This document shows, piece by piece, positions 30,949 through 40,045 of a DNA stretch of 64,000 nucleotides (within the stretch, counting starts at the first letter, position 1; each line of letters begins with the position of its first letter). The stretch spans positions 372,001 to 436,000 of the forward strand of contig NZ_CP013704.1 of NCBI RefSeq assembly GCF_001936255.1, in the 5' to 3' direction. Source of the DNA: Borrelia anserina Es. Lineage in GTDB: Bacteria; Spirochaetota; Spirochaetia; Borreliales; Borreliaceae. The notes beneath the pieces are model-generated. The model saw only the letters and a list, made by a program, of their open reading frames with translations, had not been told where the DNA came from and did no database searches. The position numbers and the translations under genes are program-made.

Positions 30949-31971
30949 CTATTTTTTCCCCAAATAAACACCTATCCAAGCCCAACCATTATTAATCTCA
31001 GGATCCTTTGGATAAGCAACTTTTTTAAAGACAAAATACCATTCCCAAATGTGCTCCCAACCACTAGAACCAAGATAAGATATATCATCACTAGAATCAG
31101 CTTCAAAATTACTTGCAAACTGTATTCCATTTTTTCGTCTACTTCCAAGCTTAATCATCGTTGTCAAAAAACTGTTTGTATTAATTGAATTGCCTCTACC
31201 ACCTCTTTGATCCCAACTTTGAATAAAAAAATTGTGTTTATCCCTTATACTTAATAACTTTGCAGTATTTCCAGAATAAATATATCTCTTAACATCTCGT
31301 ATCAAATCATTCAAATTTCTATAAATTGTAAAGTCCGGATTATCATAATAATTAATCTTAGTAACAACACCAGAATAGTCTATGGAATCTATTCTTAAAT
31401 CTGACCTTGGTATTGAAAGCAACTTTTTATAATAAAAATAAGCCTCATCATAATCTTGAATATTCTCTAAACTTAAAGCAAGATTGTAATAATAATTGCC
31501 TCTATCTGCATTTGTAAGACTCTCATCAGCAGCATCAAGCAATAATTTATAGTAACGTATTTTATACCCAGCTCCAATACTTAGATTGATCACCCTTTTT
31601 GCAATATCTAATTTTACAGAACTATTTTCATAAATATAATCATCAAAATTATCAAAAACATATCTGTAATAAGTAAAAGCTACTAAATCTTCATTAATGA
31701 ATGAATACACATTACCCATCAAATAAAAATACAAAGGATAATATTCCCCACTTTCATCATTAACAATTCCTTGATTTACAATTCTCAAAGCATCTTTATA
31801 ATCTTTATTACGCATGTGAATATCAACTATTCTATCAATAATAAGGAATCTATCTAAACTCTTTTTATTTGACTTTTCTAAAAGACCTATGAGACTATGA
31901 ATTTCGCTCTGCTTAATCTTGCAACAGATAAAAATCAGAACTATCCCAAACGCTTGAACTAATAACCTCAT
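30949..31971 (-). CDS. TPR-like exported protein, 340 aa
   Basis: The ATG at 31969-31971 gives MRLLVQAFGIVLIFICCKIK, a signal peptide ending in two cysteines, so a lipoprotein is possible. The middle (about residues 45-190) has helical repeats of TPR/SEL type (DYKDALRIVNQGI, DRGNYYYNLALSLENIQDYDEAYFYYKKLL). The C-terminal third is a separate aromatic-rich domain (SSGWEHIWEWYFVFKK, NNGWAWIGVYLG). Function unknown. The ATG lacks a clear ribosome-binding site and a TATAAT sits only 7 bp upstream, so a leaderless message or a later start should be considered. Divergent from the gene at 32046. Confidence 0.75.
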   Translation of the reverse strand: MRLLVQAFGIVLIFICCKIKQSEIHSLIGLLEKSNKKSLDRFLIIDRIVDIHMRNKDYKDALRIVNQGIVNDESGEYYPLYFYLMGNVYSFINEDLVAFTYYRYVFDNFDDYIYENSSVKLDIAKRVINLSIGAGYKIRYYKLLLDAADESLTNADRGNYYYNLALSLENIQDYDEAYFYYKKLLSIPRSDLRIDSIDYSGVVTKINYYDNPDFTIYRNLNDLIRDVKRYIYSGNTAKLLSIRDKHNFFIQSWDQRGGRGNSINTNSFLTTMIKLGSRRKNGIQFASNFEADSSDDISYLGSSGWEHIWEWYFVFKKVAYPKDPEINNGWAWIGVYLGKK

Positions 31972-32045
31972 TGTTTTTATTATATAATAAAGCAATGTAT
32001 AACAAAACACATTTTAAGGCTAATAAAAACTACCAGAACTTTAAC

Positions 32046-33368
32046 ATGGATAAAAAATTAATTTATATTTTACTAATCATATTATTTCTTTCTTATCTCT
32101 CTTGTTTCAATAAGAATAATAAATACAAATACGGAATTGTTCTAGATTCAAACAATAGAGAAAAACTTCCAAATGGATCACTTGTAAACATAGAAGATAC
32201 TAATCAAGAAAAAAAAACAATTACAATAAGCTATAATGGGATAAAATTTATCGTACATAAATTCATAATAGAAAAGTTTCAAACAAAAAAAGAAGCAGAA
32301 AAATTTCAAGTAAGTATTCAACCATATGTAAGCAAATATGCTATAAGTAAAAAAGATCTCTTGCCCCTTAGAACCTCTCCAGACAGCTATGTAGAAAACA
32401 TAATATATCGCATTCCAAAAGAAACCATATTAAAAATAATATATATTGGAGAAGAAACAAAAGCAGGTTCACTTAAAGGAAGATGGATACAAGTCTTAAC
32501 AAAAGATGGATACAAAGGTTATGTTTTTGATTACTCACTTGAAGTGTTCGATAATATTACAGGCACAATAATCACAAGTCCATTAGATCAAGCTTCCCAG
32601 GATCATGCAACCAACACATTTAAAAACATTAAATATTTAAGACCACTCTACTACGAAAAAATGATAGCCAATAACACTTATAATACCAACTTATTAAGAG
32701 AAGATTATGGGCTATTTTTTACTCACAAAAATGAAATAAAAATCAATATACCTGAATTAACCCTACACTTCAAATTCAATGCTGTTGAAGAGGTAAAACC
32801 TAATGGATTTTTATTTAGATCTGAAACCTCAAAGGAAGATTTTATTCTCTTATTAAAAGAAACCCAAAACTACTACAAGTCAATTATAAAAGCTAAAGAA
32901 CGAAACCTCGAGGCAACATTCGTTATTATTGAACAAAATATTAAAAAAATTATTCTTGAAGCAGAAAAACAAAATCAAAATCTAATAAGTAGATTAATAT
33001 CCTATGGAACATTAATAAACAAACAATATGGAAATCTTGAATTTAAAAGCGATAAAACCTTTGTTTGGGAAATAGATAAAAAAATTTATAATCTCCCAAA
33101 TTCTGGAACATTTGAAATAATAGGACTTAACCCAAAGCTACAAATTTCATATAAAAACGCCATCAAATTAATAACTAAGGAAAGAAAAGAATACTTTTGT
33201 CTACTAGACTATACAAATAATGCCTTACAACTCATATTTATATCCCCTAAAAGTGTTGAAGACGGTTTAATAATCACTGATGACAAAGACAAAATGGCAG
33301 TCATACTGTTTAATAACGATCAACCTAAGCAAAATATGCTTACAAAACAATCTCAACACACTACTTAA
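32046..33368 (+). CDS. Putative lipoprotein with SH3-like domain, 440 aa
   Basis: The ATG at 32046 gives MDKKLIYILLIILFLSYLSC, a strong lipoprotein signal with Cys20; the frame is open upstream but the extra residues would bury the signal. At about residues 100-165 there is a bacterial SH3-like module (LRTSPDSYVENIIYRIPKE, GRWIQVLTKDGYKGYVF), a fold often used to bind peptidoglycan or peptides. The rest has no recognisable domain. It is followed 12 bp later by an ankyrin-repeat protein. No function can be given; periplasmic or surface scaffolding is a guess from its architecture. Confidence 0.75.
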   Translation: MDKKLIYILLIILFLSYLSCFNKNNKYKYGIVLDSNNREKLPNGSLVNIEDTNQEKKTITISYNGIKFIVHKFIIEKFQTKKEAEKFQVSIQPYVSKYAISKKDLLPLRTSPDSYVENIIYRIPKETILKIIYIGEETKAGSLKGRWIQVLTKDGYKGYVFDYSLEVFDNITGTIITSPLDQASQDHATNTFKNIKYLRPLYYEKMIANNTYNTNLLREDYGLFFTHKNEIKINIPELTLHFKFNAVEEVKPNGFLFRSETSKEDFILLLKETQNYYKSIIKAKERNLEATFVIIEQNIKKIILEAEKQNQNLISRLISYGTLINKQYGNLEFKSDKTFVWEIDKKIYNLPNSGTFEIIGLNPKLQISYKNAIKLITKERKEYFCLLDYTNNALQLIFISPKSVEDGLIITDDKDKMAVILFNNDQPKQNMLTKQSQHTT

Positions 33369-33380
33369 AAGTTAAAATCA

Positions 33381-34037
33381 ATGAAAACATTGTTAATGCT
33401 ACTCTTAACACAACTTATTACATTTTCAAATGTAAATGAGAACATAAAAATCATAAAAGAATTATCACAAACAATTTATAGTCTTAGCAGCAGAGAATAT
33501 GAAATAAACAAAAAAAAATTCGATAAGTTTGTAGAGTCAATAGACTTAAATAACAGTAATCTGTTAAAAGAGTTACAAAAAATAAAAAATGAATTTCTAA
33601 TTACATCTGTATACTTCCAAAACATAACAGGTACTTTAATATCACTAAATCTCGCTGCAGAAATAAATTTCAAATACAAAATATCTCCCCTATCAATCTC
33701 AATAATCAATAATGATTTTCAAACTACAAAAACATTAATAGAATACGGAATGCAAATCAATAAAATAGATGAAACAGAACATTCATCAATATTTTGGGCA
33801 ATATACTTAAGCAATAAAAAAATATTTAATCTTTTAAAAGAAAAAGGTGCTGATTTAAGTCTTACTCTTAATAATGGAAAAACACCTATACAAGCTGCAA
33901 TAGAAACTGAAAATGCTGATTTAATAGAGTTATTACTGAAACAAAACGTTTATATTAAAGATGAATATAAAAAAGAAGTTAAGAATTTAAAAAATAAAAA
34001 AATAAAAAATCTTCTAAAAAAGTATAAAATAATATAA
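33381..34037 (+). CDS. Ankyrin-repeat exported protein, 218 aa
   Basis: N-terminal hydrophobic segment MKTLLMLLLTQLITFS looks like a signal peptide. Residues about 95-200 hold at least three ankyrin repeats (SPLSISIINNDFQTTKTLIE, SSIFWAIYLSNKKIFNLLKE, TPIQAAIETENADLIELLLK). Ankyrin repeats mediate protein-protein contacts; the partner is unknown. It follows the SH3-like lipoprotein closely and converges, with only 5 bp between, on the broken gene at 34043-34934. Confidence 0.8.
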   Translation: MKTLLMLLLTQLITFSNVNENIKIIKELSQTIYSLSSREYEINKKKFDKFVESIDLNNSNLLKELQKIKNEFLITSVYFQNITGTLISLNLAAEINFKYKISPLSISIINNDFQTTKTLIEYGMQINKIDETEHSSIFWAIYLSNKKIFNLLKEKGADLSLTLNNGKTPIQAAIETENADLIELLLKQNVYIKDEYKKEVKNLKNKKIKNLLKKYKII

Positions 34038-34042
34038 GACAA

Positions 34043-34934
34043 CTAATATTCATCTAATATTTCAATATTCTTATCCTTCTCAAAAAGATCTTTATACACA
34101 AAAAACTTTTTACTAAGCTCTTCCTTTAAATCCTTAGAAAAAGGAGCATTGCATCACATTATCCTAAGAAGCATTTTCTCAAGTATTGGAACTCCCCCTA
34201 TTCTACTTATCTAACCAAAGGAAATAATCATCTACAAAGAAATTATTAATATTGCCTTTCTTAATAAATTTAGAATAGTACTCATAATATTGACTGGTTA
34301 TTCCTTTTTCCATACATCTAAAAGATGCTTGATCTTTTGCAAGCTGCCAAAAAAATCTCCAATACCAAAAATGATAGCTTTTCTTAAATCCTTAGAATAC
34401 ATAGGTATTAATATCTTACCTCGCCCTATAGCTCGATTTCTAATATCAATATGAAATTAAAGATTTAAGTTCATTACCGAGAGTACTTGAAAGAAAGGCT
34501 GCAAATCTCAATAAAATTTTCTGTTCAATAGTCAAATTCAAGACATTTTTGATTATTGATTTCAAAAATTCCCAATAAATGTTAATTATTCGTCTATATT
34601 TATCAATTCTGTTACCTTCTTGTTCTGATTGTGAACTCAAATAATCCAACAACACTTTATGAAGTCTTAAACCAATATTCTTATCACTCAAGATAAGATT
34701 CCTGTAATAACCATCGATAAAAAAATTTTTATCATGTTCTTCTACGACATCAATTTCAGATAACTTTAAATTCAAATCTGTATTAACCAAGTCAGGATAC
34801 TGACACAAAAACTTTCCTTTCCACTCTTTAAAATCGAAATTACCTATATATTTTAATATAAATAGGATTGCTAAAAGTTTATATTTAACAAAAAATCTAG
34901 TAAGATTTATTATACTATGAATACTATTTTTCAA
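34043..34934 (-). pseudogene. Broken hypothetical gene with several frameshifts
   Basis: The 5' part is open for 162 codons (start at 34934, MKNSIHSIINLTRFFVKYK). After ELKSLISY the coding sense continues in other frames: IRNRAIGRGKILIPMYSKD, then FWQLAKDQASFRCMEKGI and FFVDDYFLWLDK, then GGVPILEKMLLRI and DLKEELSKKFFVYKDLFE, down to a stop at 34043-34045. At least three frame changes and one in-frame stop are needed, so an ancestral protein of about 290 residues has decayed. I do not recognise the family. The N-terminal stretch is hydrophobic. Its start lies 19 bp from the divergent transporter gene. Confidence 0.75.
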
Positions 34935-34953
34935 ACTTACAAAGGAACAACTT

Positions 34954-36144
34954 ATGAATACAAAAGTAAAATTCTTTCTAACAATGCCTATTGGAATATT
35001 ACTTGGATTGTTTCTTCCCTCTGAAGCTTATAATATACTGTCACAAATATTCATAAGGTTAGCTTATTTTTCACTAATTCCTTTTTTAATATTCTCAATT
35101 CCACTTGGAATAGAAAACATTATTGAGAATAAAAAATTCAGAAGATTATTTGGAAAAACAATATATTATGGAATCTTAATTAACATCATAGGAGCACTCA
35201 TATCAATTGCAATTGCAACAATATATCTACCACAAAGAATTCCAATACTAGACAAAAATATTCGAAATCTATATACGTTTGATAAAACAACATTTCTTGA
35301 AACATTTTTTCCAAAAAATATTTTTACAATACTAACAAACAGTAATCCAAATCTTTTAAGTATCTATATTATTTCAATCATCATTGGCACTAGTTTTTAC
35401 TATGCAAAACAAAAAGGAAGAATTGCTAGAGAACTTATTTTAAGCATCTCAAATCTCTTTTACAATGCAAACGGAATAGTTGTCAAACTACTCCACTTTG
35501 GAATTATTTTCATTACAGCATCATATACTATAAATTTAACAAAATTTAAAAACTATCAATATTACATTGACAGCATAATTTTCTTATCATTATGGACAAT
35601 TATTATTATCCTAATAATAATTCCAATGATTAGCTATCGATTTACCAAAAACTTTAAATTATCATATAAGAACATCTTAATATCCATACAAAACATAATA
35701 TTTGCAGGTTTAACGATGGACACCTATGCGCCCTATTCTATTTTAATAGAAGATATTAAAAATGAAAAAATAAAAGTAAAAAAATCAATAATAACAAATA
35801 TACCGATAATCAACTTTATTTCCAAATCTGGAACAATTTTTATATCAACAATTTCATTTTTCATTATTTTAAAATCCTACTCTAGTTTGCCCATATCAAT
35901 CTATGAAATAGGCTATATGAGCGTATTAGCATTTCTCTGCATTTTCGCATTCCCACACATACCAAATAGTTTAATTTACATAATCACAATGCTATGTTCA
36001 ACTTACACAAAAGGAATTGAGCTTAGTCATTCTAATATAATACCAATACTCCCAATCTTAACATCTCTAGCTCTAATGATAGATTTCACCTCCAATATTG
36101 CAATAATGCAAATAATAGATTTGAATGAACTAAAAGATACTTAA
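34954..36144 (+). CDS. gltP: DAACS-type (GltP-like) cation symporter, divergent
   Basis: Polytopic membrane protein of 396 residues with about eight to ten hydrophobic segments, at the place of the putative glutamate transporter of other Borrelia. The N-terminal half fits the dicarboxylate/amino acid:cation symporter family (FFLTMPIGILLGLFLPS, RLAYFSLIPFLIFSIPLGI, RLFGKTIYYGILINI). The hallmark serine-rich hairpin motif, the NMDGT segment of TM7 and the RTxxNVxGD segment of TM8 are not visible; the corresponding regions read FISKSGTIFIST and LMIDFTSNIAIM. Substrate is therefore uncertain. AAAGGA precedes the ATG. Monocistronic by context. Confidence 0.7.
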   Translation: MNTKVKFFLTMPIGILLGLFLPSEAYNILSQIFIRLAYFSLIPFLIFSIPLGIENIIENKKFRRLFGKTIYYGILINIIGALISIAIATIYLPQRIPILDKNIRNLYTFDKTTFLETFFPKNIFTILTNSNPNLLSIYIISIIIGTSFYYAKQKGRIARELILSISNLFYNANGIVVKLLHFGIIFITASYTINLTKFKNYQYYIDSIIFLSLWTIIIILIIIPMISYRFTKNFKLSYKNILISIQNIIFAGLTMDTYAPYSILIEDIKNEKIKVKKSIITNIPIINFISKSGTIFISTISFFIILKSYSSLPISIYEIGYMSVLAFLCIFAFPHIPNSLIYIITMLCSTYTKGIELSHSNIIPILPILTSLALMIDFTSNIAIMQIIDLNELKDT

Positions 36145-36178
36145 ATTAATTTTTAAATAAATTTAAATGAACTAAACA

Positions 36179-37645
36179 TTAGTAAGCTCTTGCAAACAAG
36201 GCAAGGTCCTTGGCTGCTGAGTTGCAATAAATACAAGTCAAATTATCTAAAGTCCTATTTTTAAAATCTTCAGGAATGCACCGTATTGTAGCCTTTGTAT
36301 CATTTTTAATACTCTCTTCACAAACTTTATTTCCACACCATGAAGAAAGCACAAATCCCAAATGCTCACTGATATAAGTCTTAAAAATGTAATAGTCATC
36401 TTCTTTAGACCCAATAATTTCTTTAGTATGCAAATTTCTAAACCTTAGTGCCCTATTAAACAATGCACATTGCATAGCCTCAAGCTCATGTCTCATTTTA
36501 GATGACAGCTCTCTAACTGATACCTGATACTTAGAGTTTTTATCCTTATCCCTTCTAGCAACAGTTACACAATCCATAAGAATATCATTAGAACCTATCT
36601 CAATACGTATTGGAATACCCTTAAGTTCTGCAGCCGCAAATCTAAATCCTGGAGAATTCTTAATATCCCTATCAAGTTCAACTCTAAACTTTTCCCTTTT
36701 TAAAATATTAAAAATAGTAGTAGAATATTCAAGTACCTTTTTATTAGCCTCATCATCTCCTTTAAAAATAGGAACAATAATAATTTCAATTGGTGCTATT
36801 TTTGGGGGCAATATCAAACCTTTGTTATCCGCATGAACCATAATCAATGCCCCAATTAACCTAGTTGAAACTCCCCAACTAGTTGCAAAAACATATTCCA
36901 TCTCACCTCTCTTGTTCTGGAACTTAACATCAAAAGCCTTAGCAAAATTTAATCCTAAATAATGAGATGTTCCTAATTGTAAAGCTTTTTTATCTTGCAT
37001 CAATGCTTCAATTGTGTAGGTAGACACAGCACCTGCAAATTTTTCACTTTCCGTCTTTTGCCCACAAAATACAGGAATAGACAAATAATCTTCAACAAAC
37101 CTTTTATAAAGATTTAAAATAAATAAAACCTCCTCTTCAGCTTCCTTAGCAGTTTCATGTGCAGTATGTCCTTCTTGCCACAAAAATTCAGTGGTACGGA
37201 GAAATGGTCTTGTTCTTTTCTCCCAACGAATAATATTTGCCCATTGATTTATCTTAACAGGCAAATCTCTATAAGACTTTATCCATTTGCTATACATATT
37301 CCAAATAACCGTCTCAGAAGTAGGCCTTAAAACCAAAGATTTTGACAATTCTTCACCACCAGCAGTTGTTACAATAGCAAGCTCTGGTGAGAAACCCTCA
37401 ACATGTTCCTTTTCTCTTTCCAAAAACTCATAAGGAATAAGCAATGGGAAATATGCATTTTCATGTCCTGTTTCTTTAAACTTACCATCAAGCACACTCT
37501 TAATTCTCTCCCAAATAGCATATCCATAAGGCATAATAACCATACACCCTTTAACAGGGCTATAATCAACTAGTTTCGCCTTTTGTACTATATCCAAATA
37601 CCATTTAGAAAATTCTTCTTCCTTTGAAGAAATAAAATCACCCAT
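36179..37645 (-). CDS. proS: Prolyl-tRNA synthetase (eukaryote/archaeal-like type)
   Basis: Class II synthetase charging tRNA-Pro. The 488-residue protein lacks the large INS editing domain of E. coli ProRS and has the C-terminal extension of the shorter type. Motif 2 is seen in TRPFLRTTEFLWQEGHTAH, and motif 3 lies in GVSTRLIGALIMVHADNKG. The tail ends in a cysteine-containing segment (CIPEDFKNRT, CIYC). The ATG at 37643-37645 has AAGGTGA upstream; 14 extra codons in frame are ignored. Confidence 0.95.
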   Translation of the reverse strand: MGDFISSKEEEFSKWYLDIVQKAKLVDYSPVKGCMVIMPYGYAIWERIKSVLDGKFKETGHENAYFPLLIPYEFLEREKEHVEGFSPELAIVTTAGGEELSKSLVLRPTSETVIWNMYSKWIKSYRDLPVKINQWANIIRWEKRTRPFLRTTEFLWQEGHTAHETAKEAEEEVLFILNLYKRFVEDYLSIPVFCGQKTESEKFAGAVSTYTIEALMQDKKALQLGTSHYLGLNFAKAFDVKFQNKRGEMEYVFATSWGVSTRLIGALIMVHADNKGLILPPKIAPIEIIIVPIFKGDDEANKKVLEYSTTIFNILKREKFRVELDRDIKNSPGFRFAAAELKGIPIRIEIGSNDILMDCVTVARRDKDKNSKYQVSVRELSSKMRHELEAMQCALFNRALRFRNLHTKEIIGSKEDDYYIFKTYISEHLGFVLSSWCGNKVCEESIKNDTKATIRCIPEDFKNRTLDNLTCIYCNSAAKDLALFARAY

Positions 37646-37917
37646 AAACTTCACCTTTCTTTTAAAAATTTTCATTATAAAAAACAATGCAATTTGCTTT
37701 GAAAAGAAAAAAATCTCTTCCGACTTATAATTAATGACATTTTATCTACAATAATTATCCATCTAAATACTACTTAATCTTTAACCAACAAGAAAATAGT
37801 AAAAGTACTAAATAAAAATTATTATACAATAAAAATATGCCTCTAAAACCTATAAACAAGATAAAAAAGTAAATTTACTCACAAGACAAACCTATACGTA
37901 AATTTATATTTATTTAT
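37646..37917. other. AT-rich intergenic region upstream of proS
   Basis: No convincing gene. It holds the leftward proS promoter region; I cannot single out elements because TATA-like stretches are everywhere. Confidence 0.4.
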
Positions 37918-37970
37918 ATTTATATTAAAAATATGTTTGACATATTTTTAATATAAATCTTTGCTATAAT
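37918..37970 (+). promoter_or_regulatory. Palindromic operator candidate with extended -10 promoter
   Basis: Two perfect 18-nt arms (37918-37935 and 37941-37958) flank the 5-nt centre TTTGA. Six bases further lies TGCTATAAT, an extended -10 (TATAAT at 37965-37970). The palindrome covers where a -35 box would be, which suits a repressor or activator site; as RNA on a longer transcript it would fold into a hairpin. TTGACA overlaps its centre but is 22 bp from the -10. It is upstream of the small-barrel gene pair. Confidence 0.55.
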
Positions 37971-38001
37971 ATTTACTTTATAAATTGTAAAGATATTGTC
38001 T

Positions 38002-38430
38002 ATGTTCTATAACAGGTATTTGAAAAAGATATGTAGAAAACCATTTATAAGTTTAATCATAATGTCATACCAAAAATCCAAACCAAAAGGAAATGTCAAG
38101 AATACTATGCATAAATCTACGTTCACCAGTTCTAAAAAATCAGGACGACATGTCATCGACACTGCTAGTTTCTTAACTTATGACATTTTAAAACTGAACC
38201 AAAAGCTAATCTTAACTAACAAACAAAATTTTAATACTAAAAATATACAAAATAAAAAAAGCACAGAAATATTAGATACTGGAGAATCTCTTCATACACT
38301 ATATTTCATGAAACATAATGTTAAGAATTGTAACCACTTAATCAGATATAATTGGAGGAAAAATTATGAAACCATTATTAAAATTGATTATGATCTTTTT
38401 AGCAAGTCTATCTGTTGCAACAACAATTGA
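38002..38430 (+). CDS. Doubtful small basic ORF, 142 aa
   Basis: Open from ATG 38002 (a TTG two codons earlier is also in frame) to 38430. The product is Lys/Asn-rich, shows no recognised domain, lacks a ribosome-binding site and overlaps the start of the barrel gene at 38366 by 65 bp. It lies about 30 bp after the palindrome and promoter. It may be a small group-specific gene, a decayed gene, or simply the long leader of the barrel operon. I see nothing that decides. Confidence 0.25.
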   Translation: MFYNRYLKKICRKPFISLIIMSYQKSKPKGNVKNTMHKSTFTSSKKSGRHVIDTASFLTYDILKLNQKLILTNKQNFNTKNIQNKKSTEILDTGESLHTLYFMKHNVKNCNHLIRYNWRKNYETIIKIDYDLFSKSICCNNN

Positions 38431-38965
38431 TACATCAGCGCTTAATAAGATATTAAATGAGCAACAAATTCAAGATAGGTCATTTGGAATAGGGTTTGGA
38501 ATTGGTAACCCTATCACCAATATTATAATTAATTTTCCATATGTAGACATAGATTTTGGATATGGAGGATTTAATGGATTACAACCCAACAATTTCATCC
38601 CCTATGTTGTCTTTGGAATTGACATCCTCTTTAAAGAAGAAATTTATCAAAACACAACAATTACTGGTGGACTCGGAATAGGCACAGACTTGTCTCAGAT
38701 AAAATCAAATGATCAAGATGCTTCAAATATACAACAAGGAAATAATAACACTAAGAAAGATCAATTCTCAATAACCTCATCTAACAATAGATTGGGAATT
38801 GTACTTAGACTTCCTATTATACTAGAATACAGTTTCTTAACTAACGTTGTAATAGGCTTCAAGGCTGTAACAACACTTGGAGGAACAATGACATTAAATC
38901 CCACATCAATGGAAGGAATAAGATTTGGATTTTTTGGTTTTGGATTCATAAAAATATACATATAA
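38366..38965 (+). CDS. Small outer-membrane beta-barrel family protein (BB0405-like)
   Basis: 199 residues with a signal peptide (MKPLLKLIMIFLASLSVATT) and then alternating glycine/aromatic strands: FGIGFGIGNPITNIIINFPY, VDIDFGYGGFNG, GGLGIGTDLSQ, LGIVLRLPIILEYSF, ending in FGFFGFGFIKIYI with a terminal aromatic strand. This matches the Borrelia family that includes BB0405/BB0406, small surface proteins modelled as eight-stranded barrels, some reported to bind host factors. GGAGG lies 7 bases before the ATG. Followed 10 bp later by a paralogue. Confidence 0.82.
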   Translation: MKPLLKLIMIFLASLSVATTIDTSALNKILNEQQIQDRSFGIGFGIGNPITNIIINFPYVDIDFGYGGFNGLQPNNFIPYVVFGIDILFKEEIYQNTTITGGLGIGTDLSQIKSNDQDASNIQQGNNNTKKDQFSITSSNNRLGIVLRLPIILEYSFLTNVVIGFKAVTTLGGTMTLNPTSMEGIRFGFFGFGFIKIYI

Positions 38966-38975
38966 GGAAAAATGA

Positions 38976-39995
38976 ATGGAAAAAAAAGCAAAAAAAATAG
39001 TCATATTATTGTTAATATTTAATTTATACTATTCTGCTTTTTCTCAATCTAACAATGCTTATTCCATAGAATGTAAAAAAAAAGATGATGGAACCATATG
39101 CATCACAAATGATAAACCTACCTCTGAAAAACCTAAACCTACCTCTGAAAAACTTAAACCTACCTCTGAAAAACCTAAACCTACCTCTGAAAAACCTAAA
39201 CCTACCTCTGAAAAACCTAAACCTACCTCTGAAAAACCTAAACCTACCTCTGAAAAACCTAAACCTACCTCTGAAAAACCTAAACCTACCTCTGAAAAAC
39301 CTAAACCTACCTCTGAAAAACCTAAACCTACCTCTGAAAAACCTAAACCTACCTCTGAAAAACCTAAACCTACCTCTGAAAAACCTAAACCTACCTCTGA
39401 AAAACTTAAACCTACCTCTGAAAAACCTAAACCTACCTCTGAAAAACCTAAACCTACCTCTGAAAAACCTAAACCTACCTCTGAAAAACCTAAACAACAC
39501 ATCACTAAAAAAAATCATTACGCAATCAAAAGTATAAAGAATCCTTTTTCATTTGCAGTAGGAACAGGAACTGGAAATCCCCTTATTAATCTTTTAATTT
39601 CAATTCCGTATATAGATATCGATCTGGGATATGGTAGTTTCCTATACTTCAGTTCTGCAAATTTTAAGCCTTACAATTTAATTGCTGTTGACCTAACTTT
39701 TAGACAACAAATAGGAACATCTTTAATAATCGGAGGAGGGTTTGGAATTGGGATAGATTGGTCCCAAGCAAATTTAATTCCACCTGGAGCTCAACAACCC
39801 TCCCCTTATAATAGAATAGGAATAGTCGCCAGACTACCTTTATCAATTGAATATAAAGTTGCAAAAAACTTGTCATTAGGATTTAAAACTTATCCTACAA
39901 TTGGTCCAACAATACTCCTTACAGAACCAAAAATAATATTTGAAGGACTGCGATTTAAATTCTTTGCAATTGGATTCATCAGAGTTTTTATATAA
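38976..39995 (+). CDS. BB0405/BB0406-family barrel protein with KPTSEKP repeat domain
   Basis: 339 residues: a signal peptide (about 1-24, ending AFSQ), a short linker, 18 tandem KPTSEKP heptads (about residues 47-172), then a barrel domain (FAVGTGTGNPLINLLISIPY, GYGSFLYF, GGGFGIGIDWSQ, GIVARLPLSIEYKV, FKFFAIGFIRVFI). The barrel half is paralogous to the preceding protein. The repeat domain is proline-rich with balanced Lys and Glu and should be an extended, non-globular spacer or stalk, in the periplasm or on the surface depending on topology. AAGGAAAAATGA precedes the ATG. The two genes are probably one operon. Confidence 0.82.
   Translation: MEKKAKKIVILLLIFNLYYSAFSQSNNAYSIECKKKDDGTICITNDKPTSEKPKPTSEKLKPTSEKPKPTSEKPKPTSEKPKPTSEKPKPTSEKPKPTSEKPKPTSEKPKPTSEKPKPTSEKPKPTSEKPKPTSEKPKPTSEKLKPTSEKPKPTSEKPKPTSEKPKPTSEKPKQHITKKNHYAIKSIKNPFSFAVGTGTGNPLINLLISIPYIDIDLGYGSFLYFSSANFKPYNLIAVDLTFRQQIGTSLIIGGGFGIGIDWSQANLIPPGAQQPSPYNRIGIVARLPLSIEYKVAKNLSLGFKTYPTIGPTILLTEPKIIFEGLRFKFFAIGFIRVFI
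39114..39491 (+). repeat. 18 tandem copies of a 21-bp unit (KPTSEKP)
   Basis: Unit AAACCTACCTCTGAAAAACC plus T, repeated 18 times without interruption (378 bp). Copies are nearly identical: only the last codon of units 2 and 14 differs (CTT for CCT, Leu for Pro). The 21-bp period keeps the frame, so unit gain or loss changes length without breaking the gene. All other frames are also open across the array, which produces long spurious ORFs. Confidence 0.97.
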
Positions 39996-40045
39996 ATTTA
40001 TACAAATAATTAAACCCTTACTAAATTCAAACGACCAAAATTCTG

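Noticed and set aside
39114-39491. CRISPR-like array
   Set aside because: Units are directly contiguous, 21 bp, without spacers, and lie in frame in a protein gene.
39024-39537. Three further long ORFs over the heptad array (both strands)
   Set aside because: A 21-bp period free of stops opens every frame; only the +38976 frame has a signal peptide and a paralogous barrel domain.
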